DNA of 64,000 nt from Brachionus plicatilis (Eukaryota; Rotifera; Eurotatoria; Ploima; Brachionidae). Below, piece after piece: positions 47,320 through 57,395 of the stretch. A program made the position numbers and the translations under genes. Positions within the stretch are counted from its first letter, which is position 1, and every line of letters begins with the position of its first letter. The notes under the pieces were generated by a model. It saw only the letters and a program-made list of their open reading frames with translations. It did no database searches and had not been told where the DNA came from. The stretch is taken from NCBI GenBank assembly GCA_010279815.1, contig QEOQ01000226.1, positions 2,079,969 through 2,143,968 on the forward strand, in the 5' to 3' direction.

Positions 47320-49953
47320 CACCTGTTACTTTTTTTTTAAATTAATTTTTGTATTTTTTGTAATTTAAGAAGCCTTTTTTCAAGTTTAATTTTTTTTTGA
47401 GTTATAAAAGATAATGTTTCCAAAGTAAAATATTTATTTGTAAATAGATTTGAATGTAAAAATTTTAGCCATTGAGACCTCTCGATCCGGTGTTTTTAGA
47501 TTAGTCAGCAGCTAGAACAGAATGATGCCGAGTGGTCAAGCACACAGATCATCAACAAATTATTTGACGAAATAATTGAAAAGAAAATAAAATAATTGTT
47601 GCTTGATTAAATTTATGAATTTGAACATTGAATATTAAAATTTTGATTAATTTAAAATTTCTAAATACTTTTAAATTTTATGAAATTTGATTGTTTTTTT
47701 TTTTAATATTTTTTGTACAAAATTAAATAAATAAAATTAGGTTTAATTTATTCAAATATTTTAAATTCTAACTCGATTTTTTAATATATTTTTTTGACAC
47801 TAAAATAAGTCAGAATTGATTTGATTTAGGTATGCCCGATTAAAATTATATAGAAAAAATTTAGAACGACATAAATAAACTCTTAAAAAAACTGCTAACA
47901 AAATACATAAAACCAGAAAAATATTTGATTAGATTTTTTTATCTTTTTTGAAGATGAGAACAAAAAAATTAAGATTATTAATTGAATTTTGTTTAGACTA
48001 TTATTTTATTTTGTGCAAATATTTATTGAATTACTTAAGAACAAATATTAATTAATTAAAAAAGTACATTCAATTAAAAAAATTAATTAAAATATTTAAT
48101 TTTTTTGTTTTGATTAGAGGCTAATCATTAAAATAATAAATAAAAGCTTTCTATCAAATTCGAAAAATTTTTCATTGCACTTGATTTTTGCCTATCATCT
48201 CATGCGTAAATATAAACTAATTTTTGTTGTCTTCGGTTAAAATAAAAATTGAGATAATATAAATAATCCCAAAACTTATATCAAAGGCGTCAAGCCATTC
48301 AAAAATTTTCCCAAAAATTTAAATTAATTACTCTTTCAAAAAGCTTCGCTTAAGATAAATATTTATTCCTAGTAAGTTAATTATGATTCATAAATTTAAA
48401 TGAATACAATTCTTTATAAAAATTATAGAGATTTAAAATTTTAAAAATTTCAATTTTTCATTAATAGCAAATATCGCAATACTATTTTATACCACTTACG
48501 AAGAGTATTGAAAGTTAAAATAAGTTTTTCTGATTGATTTTATTATTAAAATCTTGAATTTACATTTAGCAAAATTTAGAATTTAATGTTTTTTTGACAA
48601 AGTGGGCTTAATTTTATAAATCTTGCTAGATTTTTTAATATTGAAAAAAAAATAATTATTTAAATAATAATAATAGAAAGAAAATTTTCGGGTGTATAAA
48701 AACATATTTATTTGTCGTTCAGATTATAGAATTATTGCAAAATTAAAAACAATTTTTGTTTTTTAAAATTTAATTTTGGAAATTAGCCTAAAAATAGAGC
48801 ATAGTTTAAATCGAATTCTGAATTGTGAGACTAATTGTTAAACCTTTCTTAATCTCTTAATCTCTAAGAATTTCTGATCTAAAAATTTTTTAGCAATAGA
48901 TTTTTTTTTTTTAATTTGAAATAAATAAATTGAATTAAATTTTTTTTTGGAAAAATTTTAAAATCTATTCAAAACTTTAAAACCCAACAAATTAAAATTA
49001 AAAGAAATTTTACACTTCAGTAGACTAATAATTTTATTAATATTGATTTATCAATTGACTAAAAATATCAACTTTAATTGATTTAAAATTTTTAGTCTAT
49101 TTTAAAATCAATCAATGGATTTAAGTTTATGCTAGTCAAAATTACCAGTGACTAAATAGGCCTAAATTCTTGAACTCAAATACATAGAAAATAAAATTTT
49201 CTCGACAAAAAAACTGATATATTAAAATAAACTAAATTTAACTTAAATTTAAAAAAATCAAAAACCTTGCAATAAAATCTTTAAAGAAATTAAAAATTCT
49301 AATAAAATCAGTCAGTAAAATGACTATTTGAAGATTATGATCAATTTTTGGTACTCAAAATGATCAAATCAAACTAAAACTATTAAATAAAATGCTATTT
49401 CTAAATAGAAATAATGCAGAGATACATTTTTGGATTTAACATACTATATTTAATAAAAAAATAAGCTCTGCAATATCAAAATGCACAATGCAGAGTGCAC
49501 TTCATCTAAATAATAATATTTTTAGTGGATAATTTTTTGCAGACTTTTGCAGATTTTACTTTTTGATTTAACAAAGTATGTCAAAACCAAAAATTAACCT
49601 CTGCACTAATTCTATTAAAAAATTAAAATTACTTGTATTGTTTTAGTTTGATTTGATAATTTTGAAGCATCAAAAATTAATCATTAACTTCAAATTGCCC
49701 AGTAAAATTTTGTATTTTATATGTCACGATTTTATGTGATCTGACATAGAAAAAGAGTTTTAATAATTATTATTTAAATAATTATATAAAAATTTAAGGA
49801 AAACTTGATCATGAAATGTTATAATTTCGGAAAAAATTAATGTTTATTTTTTTATTTTGCAAGACAAATTTTTTATCAATTTTGAAAAAAAAATAAATTT
49901 AAAAATTAGCTTAAATTATGCTTTGATTTTATACGAAGTCCCTGGTTAGAATA
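47320..49953. other. Intergenic with one MITE-like element
   Basis: AT-rich. Apart from the element at 49322-49699 nothing is supported. Confidence 0.65.
49322..49699. mobile_element. MITE-like element, GGCAATTTGAAG family, long copy
   Basis: 378 bp. The right end is the inverse of GGCAATTTGAAG; the left end is a slightly mutated GACTATTTGAAG. Both arms share ATGATCAATTTTTGGTACTC-like and GATCAAATCAAACTAAAA sequence with the copy at 7120-7351. A perfect 9-bp direct repeat CAGTAAAAT flanks it (49313-49321 and 49700-49708). The middle contains an extra inner inverted part (AACATACTATATTTAA against its inverse near 49568) absent or shortened in the 7.1-kb copy. No transposase. Confidence 0.88.
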
Positions 49954-50974
49954 ATGCAGCGTCCTGATGAAAAAAAAACCGGCACTGATTGGAACTGGAC
50001 CTCATACTTCGCAGCCAAAAAACAAAAATTACAACAACAATACAATCTAGAGAAAAATGAATGTGAAGATTTTGACGAAACTAAAAGCCTATTCAAAAAT
50101 ATTGGTATCTTTGTAAATGGCTATACAAACCCAACTGCCATTGAGCTAAAGGCTCTAATGATAAAACATGGAGGCCTTTTTTTCGAATACATGAACGAAC
50201 GAGTTAATTACATTGTTGCCTCTAATCTAGCCCATTCTAAAGCTTTAGCACTTAAAAATAGAACTGTAATTAGACCAGAGTGGATAGTTGAAAGTATTAG
50301 GGCCAAAAAATTGCTCAACATTGAAAACTATTTATTAATAACTAGTGCTAATGACAAAGCTCAAAACAAGCTTACAAATTACATCAATAACGATAGATTA
50401 AAAAAAGGTTAAATAAATTTTTTTTTATTAATAAAATTAAAATCGTTAATTTTTAGAAGGAAAATTTAAGAGAAAAAGCGAAAACATTGAATTCATTGAT
50501 TTATCTCAGTCTCCACTGAGAGAAAATATTGAAAATAATCAATTACAAGACAATGATGGAGAAAAATATTTAAAAGACTATTTAGATTTCAAAGAAAAAC
50601 TTGAAAAATTCAAGTGCATTACAAACAGTTCAGTGAACATAAAAAACTTGAATAATTATGACAAAAAAATAGAATGGTTGAAAAATTTTCTCAACGATTG
50701 GATTATTTGGACCTGTTGTAAGAACCATATGGAAAAAAATCTAATGAATAGACAGCAGATAGATCAAGAAGATGTGTCAAAATTTCAAAATTATCTTTCT
50801 TACACTCTTCTAGTAAAAAAAGAATTTGATTTTGTTAGAACTGCTCTTAAGATAATGAAAAGATTGATTGAAATAAATGGATCACTTGAGTGGACTCAGG
50901 CTTTTAATGAAATTTGTTCCACAGTTCAATCACTTTTCTTTGAAAAATATGACACTACTTTAAATTTAGATTAA
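49954..50974 (+). CDS. REV1-like protein: BRCT plus REV1 C-terminal domain, no polymerase core
   Basis: Two exons (49954-50407 and 50457-50974) joined by a 49-bp intron give 972 bp, 323 residues. The N-terminus WNWTSYFAAKKQKLQQQY resembles the segment before the BRCT of REV1. The BRCT spans about 46-130 (FVNGYTNPTAIELKALMIKH, HGG, VIRPEWIVESI). The linker has FIDLSQSP, resembling a FVDLEQTSP motif of vertebrate REV1. Residues about 219-318 match the REV1 C-terminal domain (LKNFLNDWI with the pocket tryptophan, ALKIMKRLIEINGSLEWTQAF, FEKYDTTLNLD), which in REV1 binds polymerases eta, iota, kappa and REV7. The Y-family catalytic core, little-finger and UBM motifs, about 700 residues in REV1, are absent. 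The likely role is a non-catalytic translesion scaffold or regulator; a recent internally deleted paralog is possible. Confidence 0.88.
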
Positions 50975-51162
50975 TTTTGTGTAGTTATTAATTTTACTTT
51001 ATTTTCATGTTTATTCAAATTTAGGAATTTTTTGTGATGTCAAACAAGCTGAAATTTTTTTTTTCAAATTTATACAAAGTAATTATGAGAACAGAGATAT
51101 TTTTGAGTCTGTTAAATTAATGCGATCAAATTTTTTGATAAAAATTTATTTAAAAAAAAACA

Positions 51163-52287
51163 TCAGATTCTTAATAAATGATTAATAATTTTGTACTTGT
51201 TAAATCTTTTTTGATTATGATTTGATCTATAATCACTGATTAAAGTTAAATAACTAGTTTCAAAGGGCTTAAAAGAAAGCTTTTCGATTTTATTCAATTT
51301 AATAAAAACATTCAATTTGATAATCAAATCTTCAATTTGACTTTTTTGATCCAATAAATCATACTCACAAAGTTCAAATAAATTCTCAACTATCGCTTTC
51401 TTTGAGTCTATGGATCTCTTTAAATTTAGATATTTTTTTTCAAAATTTTCAAAGTTGTCCATCAATTCTTTAACATGAAGTTTTTCGTTTACCATTTCTT
51501 TGAATTCGCATAAATTGACATCTTTGGGAAGTCTTTTAAGCTCTAATTTTGAAGCTATTTCCTTTACAAGTCCAGAATTACGAGAAAACATTTCTTTATT
51601 TATTTTAAAGTGGTTATCTAGCAGCTTTTCGCTTAGCTCCAACTCTTCTTTTAGATACCCAAATTTTTCCATCACAAATTCACTATAACAATTTTGGTAA
51701 AATTTTTTGGCATCTAAATACTCTGAATGCTCAACTAAGCTTTCTTTAGCTAAAAAACGCTCAATTCGTTTAACAATTTCATCTAGCGAATTTTCTTCTA
51801 GGACTGGACCATCAGGTGATTTTAAAATTTCTATTTTTTCTATCAATTCTTGCTTAATTGCAGAATATTTTAATGAAATAAAATAAAACTTTATTTCGTC
51901 CATTTTGTTGTTTTTTAACTTTGAGTTAAACAATTGACTAAAACCTGACTTGAATTCATTATTTTGCAATTGATCAAAATTGAGCTGAAAAATAAGCTTT
52001 ATATTTGCCAGATTTTTGCTATTTCTGTCAAAGATTTCAAGAATTACATGGTAGTTTTTGTCCAAATGATCTTCAATTTTTTTCAATTTTTCAATCGAGT
52101 AGTTATTAATAAAGGCAGAGTTTTTCTGCGTACCGTGAAATTGGATGCGACAAAGAGGACAATCTTTTATTGTTAGAATGGACACACATTGTTGACAAAA
52201 TGTATGCTTGCAAGGCAGTAAAAAAATTGGCTGTCGATTTTGATCATATTCATTCAGGCATATGGCACATTCTTCTGTGAGCTCCAT
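51163..52287 (-). CDS. RING finger protein with coiled-coil region, intronless
   Basis: 374 residues. An N-terminal C3HC4 RING with all ligands: Cys7, Cys10, Cys26, His28, Cys31, Cys34, Cys43 and Cys46 (CAICLNEYD, PCKHTFCQQC, CPLC). The rest is helical and charged (heptad-like stretches from about 125 to 340) with no B-box, SPRY or other recognisable domain. The likely activity is E3 ubiquitin ligase with self-association through the helices; the substrate is unknown. Tail-to-tail with the REV1-like gene, 188 bp apart. Codon use is as AT-rich as the neighbours. Start ATG 52285-52287 places the RING at the very N-terminus. Confidence 0.85.
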   Translation of the reverse strand: MELTEECAICLNEYDQNRQPIFLLPCKHTFCQQCVSILTIKDCPLCRIQFHGTQKNSAFINNYSIEKLKKIEDHLDKNYHVILEIFDRNSKNLANIKLIFQLNFDQLQNNEFKSGFSQLFNSKLKNNKMDEIKFYFISLKYSAIKQELIEKIEILKSPDGPVLEENSLDEIVKRIERFLAKESLVEHSEYLDAKKFYQNCYSEFVMEKFGYLKEELELSEKLLDNHFKINKEMFSRNSGLVKEIASKLELKRLPKDVNLCEFKEMVNEKLHVKELMDNFENFEKKYLNLKRSIDSKKAIVENLFELCEYDLLDQKSQIEDLIIKLNVFIKLNKIEKLSFKPFETSYLTLISDYRSNHNQKRFNKYKIINHLLRI

Positions 52288-53025
52288 ATCAATTTGGCAA
52301 GATTTTCAAGTCAGTTTTCGAATTTTTATTTCTAAAATCTTTGATTTGCTTGACAAATTTTGCATAATGATGAATCAAAATGAAAACTTGAATAAAAATC
52401 TATTGATGCAATCAAGGTATATTATTTTTCCAAAAAATAAGTGAATAATTAATTTTATTAAATGTTAAAAAAGAAAGAAAAATTACGCATGTATCCCCAA
52501 TTATGACCTAAAATTAACTTTTTTTCAAATTAATTTTATTTTCAAATCTGTGTCTAGCTTTTGATCCTTCAGTTAAAATAAGATAAATTAAAACTTTAAA
52601 ATCCTTTAGGTTTTTAAGATTCTGGAAAGACCAAATGCAGCTAAATTTGACCATCTGTCCAAAATAATCTTGGTTAATTGGCTTCAGATTCCTAGACCGA
52701 TTTGAAAATTTTACGAAAATCAGTTTTTTGATTTTTTTTAAATAGCACTAATTTTCATGAAAGTTTATTTATACAGGTCAAAATTTTATAGCATTTCTCA
52801 TTGAGATCTTTAATTAGAGCCAACTAATATTCTGGTAGCTTTAAAATAGAAAACAATGAGCTTGGTTTTAAGTTGCGATTCAGAATTTGATCGTTTTTCC
52901 TATGGATATTTAGTCAAATTCAAATCGCGCATAAGCCAAATGATGTCATAATTAAGTTTTTTCAAAGTTAAGTTACTGGCTTGACTTTAAATTTTTCCTT
53001 AAATATACAGTGGTGATTTGATAAC

Positions 53026-53144
53026 AGTATTTTACGAAAAATTACGTAAAATACCGTAAATTAACCAAATTTTACCACATTTTACGTAAATTAACGTAAA
53101 ATCCGGAAAGTGAAAAAGAAGTATTTTACGAAAAATTACGGAAA
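53026..53144. repeat. TTACG-rich block with 25-bp direct repeat
   Basis: AGTATTTTACGAAAAATTAC occurs at 53026 and again at 53120, each followed by G(T/G)AAA. Between them are further TTACGTAAA, TACCGTAAA and AACGTAAAAT units. CpG-containing TTACG is otherwise rare in this AT-rich DNA, so the clustering is notable. Confidence 0.6.
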
Positions 53145-53329
53145 TTTTCAGGATTTTGAGATAATTTTGGTAAAATTTGGTAAAATTCAAAATTCAAAAA
53201 TCGCCAGTTCAAAATTCAAAATTTTTTGAAAAAATGTCTTTAAAATCGTAAATTTAAGAAAGCTTTTTTTATAAAAAATTAAAAATAAGTATTTTTTTGA
53301 CCAATTTTTACCAAAAATTCTGCTAAAGG

Positions 53330-53537
53330 GGCAATGTGAAAACTTGGTAAATTTATTAAAAAAATACTAAATTTAAATTGAAATTCATATATATATGCCT
53401 TTTTTATATTAAAATTCATTTAAATTTTTACATCGAAATTTAAAAAAAAATATTTCAATCACAATTTGTGTAAAATGTGTATTTCAATTTTAATTTTTGT
53501 ATTGTAATTTTTGTACATACTAAGATTTCACATTGCA
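53330..53537. mobile_element. Degenerate MITE-like copy, GGCA-TGTGAA family, copy 3
   Basis: The left end GGCAATGTGAAAACTTGGTA and the right end, inverse of TGCAATGTGAAATCTTAGTA, match the termini of the elements at 1486-1835 and 28339-28808. Inner arms are weak and the flanking duplication is not recognisable, so this is an old or internally deleted copy of about 208 bp. Confidence 0.6.
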
Positions 53538-54330
53538 GTAAAATGCAATAATATCGATTGCCAGAATTAGTTTTGTAGTCTTGATCTGATATAATATGAT
53601 ATCAGATAAGCAGATAACAGAATTTACCATTTTTAATTTTAAAATTTTTGAATTATTTAAAAAAAGGAATTTGGACAAGAATTTATTAAATAATATTGTT
53701 AACTCAATTTTCTATCAATCAAAGTTAAAAATATTATTTTATTTTTTCTTTAAAATCCAACTAAAAAGATATTGAAAAAAATAATTCAGGAATCTGATTA
53801 CTATTTTAATTTCAGATAGCAAAAATATTAAAAAAATACTATTAATTAATAATTTTTTTTATTAAATCGAAATTTCTAAACATTTACAACATTTTTTTTA
53901 TTTACTTTTTTAAGAAGTTTTCTTATTTACATTCTTTAGAAATTTAGAAATTTTACGGATTTAGGAAAAAAAATACATCAAATTATTGTTTTAAATTTTT
54001 ATTTATCCTTTTGTTTTAATTATTCTTCTGTAGTTAAAAAAACAAGAAAAGAGATAAATAATAATTTAAAATTTTTGTGTTTTAATAAAATTTAAAGGAA
54101 GTCTTTACACATTTTGTTTTATCTATAATAAAAAACTATCTTTAGGATATAAAAGTCTGTAGATATAAATATGCAGTTTCGGATTATATCAAATAGTTTC
54201 GCCGTTTAAAATTCTTAATAAATTTAGATTAAATTTATTTTTCACAATTCTAAAGACAGCCCATTCTGTCTTTTTTAATATCGTAATAAAATTTGATGGA
54301 TACTTAACAAAAAAAATTAAAAAAAAAAAA

Positions 54331-57257
54331 TTAATTAAAAAAAATTACTGTTTTAATGAATATTACGTTGACATTTCCAGTCTTTGGTACATTTCCTTGA
54401 TTTAAGTAATTAATTAAGATATTTATGTTTATAGTCAACTCACCATCTTCGAAAAAAAAACACTTATCTTTACCTGTCACAAAATAAGCCAATTCGTAGA
54501 TGGGTAAATTTTTCAAAAATTTACAAAAATAAAAAATTCCAAAATCTATCAAAATGACAATTATTCGTAGCTTAAAAAATCTTAAAAATAATTCTTTTAA
54601 ATTTTAGAAAAAAATTACCAAAAGAAATACAGTATAGTATATCAATATTGTGGGAAGAAGGAAAAACACAATGCAAAATCCAAGTGTTCCTAAAAAAAGC
54701 TGATCAATATTATACGAAAATGAATCAACTCTATTTCTAAATGGATTCATTTTTTTTCCACCAAAGAGCCTGAAAAGTGACTTCAATGATTCAATCTCCA
54801 AATTGTAAATTCGATTTGCGTACACATAAAAACATGTAATATGTATGGAAAATAAGTTCACCATATCAGACATAAATGAAATCATAAATGATATTCCCCA
54901 GAATCCGGAATACATAAGGCAATTAATCAAAATTGGAAGTGATTCCTGAAATATTATCAATGAGGCTAAAATTTTTTATTAGATAAACATTTTGTTATTT
55001 GATTTTGACTTACTTTCCCACAAATAAATGTGATAGAGAAAAAATCGTCCCAAAAATTCCGTCAACTGCTTATTTAATTTTAGACCTACGGGAACTCCCA
55101 TTAATGTAGTTATTGTAGAACTAAGAAAAACCATTAAATTCTGAAAAATAAATATTAAATAAATTACAAAAAAATAAAATCAACAATTCAATTTATATCT
55201 ATTTTCCAAAAAAAATCCGATTTTTTTTCAATCATTCGGAATAGATTTTCTAAGATAGGGTCAATTAATAGAATCAAAATAAGTTTGGTTAAAAAACTTG
55301 ACTTTTTCAAGAAACATACTTTATATGACTATGCTTTTGCTTCTTTTTGGAATAATTATTATTAAATTCTGTTTAAGAAATTAGTTTTTTTTAAGAAATT
55401 AGTTTTAGTAAAACTAATTTCTTAAATCTTTTAAGAAAAAAAAATCAATTCCATTTAAAAAATTTCAGCTTAAAATTTAAAATTTAAATTTAAAGCATAT
55501 TTTCAAAGTAAACATTCAATGTTAATTTCAAGTTTTGGTATCTGCAAATATGTGCAAATTTTTATGCATGCAGAATAATGCACAATACTCTGGTATGGTT
55601 AGAATGGTTTTCTACACACTAGATTATGTCTCTGCATTCAATTTTCTTTTAAAAAGGCTTAAAATTTTTTTTTAATATTTTTCAAAATGATCATGAAAAT
55701 TTGATTAAATACTTAATTTTGCGGAAGAATATTCAGTTAAAGAAATTTTTTGCTAAAAGACACTTAAAAAAATGATCTAAAAAATACATTGAAGTCTTGT
55801 TAATATGGACCTGGATCAAAATATATTTAAGAGTAAAATATAAGGTGTTTTCACCCTTGGCGCCAAAAAAAAAATTTTTTTCCCATTTTATTTAAAATGT
55901 TTGAAGGGAGACGATATCACTAAATTTTTTAATTTCTTGAATTCACTTGAAAATGTTCTACTTTGGTTGGAATTTTTTCTTCCTTAAATTTTGAAATGTT
56001 CTAGTATTTAGGTCAGGGTATGGGTTTAGATACAATAATTTATAAAATATCCTAACCCTAACATTTTTTTTACTTTTCAAAAATTAGGGTACATATAAAA
56101 TAGACGAGATAGAAAAAATCATATAAAGAAGAAATGTCACATAAATCAAATTATTTTTTTAAAGATAAATAAACATGTAAAAATGAGAAAAAAATTTTTA
56201 TTTATTTTTTTAATTTACTTTAATCAATCCTACATTGATAAAAAAAGAGAACAATTCATAGATCTAATCCATCTCATACCATTTGCCAGCTTACCTTTCA
56301 TTTTTACAATTATTTTATCCTTTGATCAATGATAATCAATATCATCAACCATGCATATGATAAAAAATAGCTTTATCTAGGAAATTTATTTATTTGTTTA
56401 TCTGTATCGAGCTAATGTTTCTTCAGAAAGGAAAAAATAGCATATACAATTAGTACAGACTAGTGTTGCGCATATTTTGTCCCGAGTCGACTCGATTTTT
56501 TTACAGTCGACTCGAAAATATTTTTTTAAAAATTAAATTGAAAAGAAAAGTTTTAAGTTGTATTTTTCTACATAAATAACAAAGAAACTGCAAAGTCGAT
56601 TTAGCTAAGTCGTTGTTTAATTTTGTTGAGTCGACTCGACTTTGAAAAAAATTTAGTCGACTCTAAGCTTAAGTTTCTCAAAAATAAATTAGATATCATA
56701 CTTTATGATTTTTTGTATCTAAAAAACTAACATTACATAATTTTATGTTTTTATTGTCTTTTTCAAAACTTATTTTTTTCAAAATTTTTCTTAATGTTTT
56801 TTTTTAGCTAATCTTTTTATCTGTTTTTTTTCTACCTCGTCCATATAAAAGTTAAGGGCTTTTTTATTTCTGTTTTTTTTTTTTTAAATAATATTTTAAA
56901 TATCATTTTAATTTTTAAAAGAAAATGTAATAAAATTAAATACCGAATATTTACCTGCATTAAGCAATTAATTGTTGAACTTAACCATTCAGCTGCATCA
57001 AAATAAGGATTGAAAATCAAAAAGGCTGAAAAAAGGAATCCAATCCACCAGTCTGCAATTATGCTGAAAACGCGCGATCTTCGTCTTTGTATAAGAAAAA
57101 AATTATTTTTCTGTCAAAAATTTTCTCATTTTAACTCTACCTAATGGAATTTTTGTCAATAAACAAAATAATGTACAAAAAGTAAACAGTCTGTATTAAA
57201 TTATCAAGCAAATTCGAAAATTGGCTAAATTTCGAAATCAATTTATGTTGATTCAAT
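54331..57257 (-). CDS. PIGQ: PIGQ/GPI1, GPI-GlcNAc transferase subunit; 5' end unresolved
   Basis: Membrane subunit of the ER complex that makes GlcNAc-phosphatidylinositol, the first step of GPI-anchor synthesis. Exons, 5' to 3': 57257-57141, 57084-56955, 55140-55014, 54965-54619, 54570-54331. They join in frame (319 residues after one split-codon base). Diagnostic Gpi1 blocks are GLKLNKQLTEFLGRFFLYHI, CFYVYANRIYNLEIESL, GKKMNPFRNRVDSFSY and NIDQLFLGTLGF. Several hydrophobic segments are present. No start codon could be placed: the most 5' exon begins inside a codon and the 138 bp up to the divergent convertase gene gave no convincing first exon. The protein is therefore either short at its N-terminus or has an unseen exon. 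Intron 55141-56954 is 1.8 kb and contains palindromes. Confidence 0.88.
55141..56954. other. PIGQ intron, 1.8 kb, with repeat remnants
   Basis: AT-rich intron. It contains a reverse-oriented copy of the LINE-tail-like motif (56400-56427, CTGTATCGAGCTAATG) and, from 56483 to 56664, four copies of an AGTCGACTC palindrome. No exon recognised. Confidence 0.6.
56463..56672. repeat. Cluster of AGTCGACTC palindromes
   Basis: The palindrome occurs at 56483-56494 (CGAGTCGACTCG), 56504-56515 (CAGTCGACTCGA), 56628-56640 (GAGTCGACTCGAC) and 56655-56664 (AGTCGACTCT), arranged as two pairs about 110 bp apart. Just before it is TAGTGTTGCGCATA. The layout, two pairs facing a centre, resembles the subterminal repeats of a hAT-type element, but no clear termini or duplication are visible. 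Confidence 0.6.
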
Positions 57258-57395
57258 CTAAAAAAATAATCCAATTTTGTAACCAAGGACAATTATTTAA
57301 TTAATTTAAAGTAAAATTTAAAGAAAATCTTTAGCCCTAAGTTGATAAAGACATCCGATCTCTGACTAATCAACTGATAGTAATGTTTCAAGAAT

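Larger units (their letters stand above)
52288..54330. other. Intergenic with short repeats
   Basis: AT-rich. It holds a TTACG-rich block with a 25-bp direct repeat (53026-53050 and 53120-53144) and a degenerate MITE-like copy (about 53330-53537). No gene seen. Confidence 0.6.

Noticed and set aside
50408..50456. A hidden REV1 catalytic domain between the BRCT and the CTD
   Set aside because: The interval is only 49 bp with ordinary GT...AG ends, and the frame continues across it.
57111..57140. A 30-bp intron in PIGQ ending at the first AG
   Set aside because: Using the next AG gives a normal 56-bp intron and keeps the frame with RRRSRVF, so the 30-bp version was dropped.
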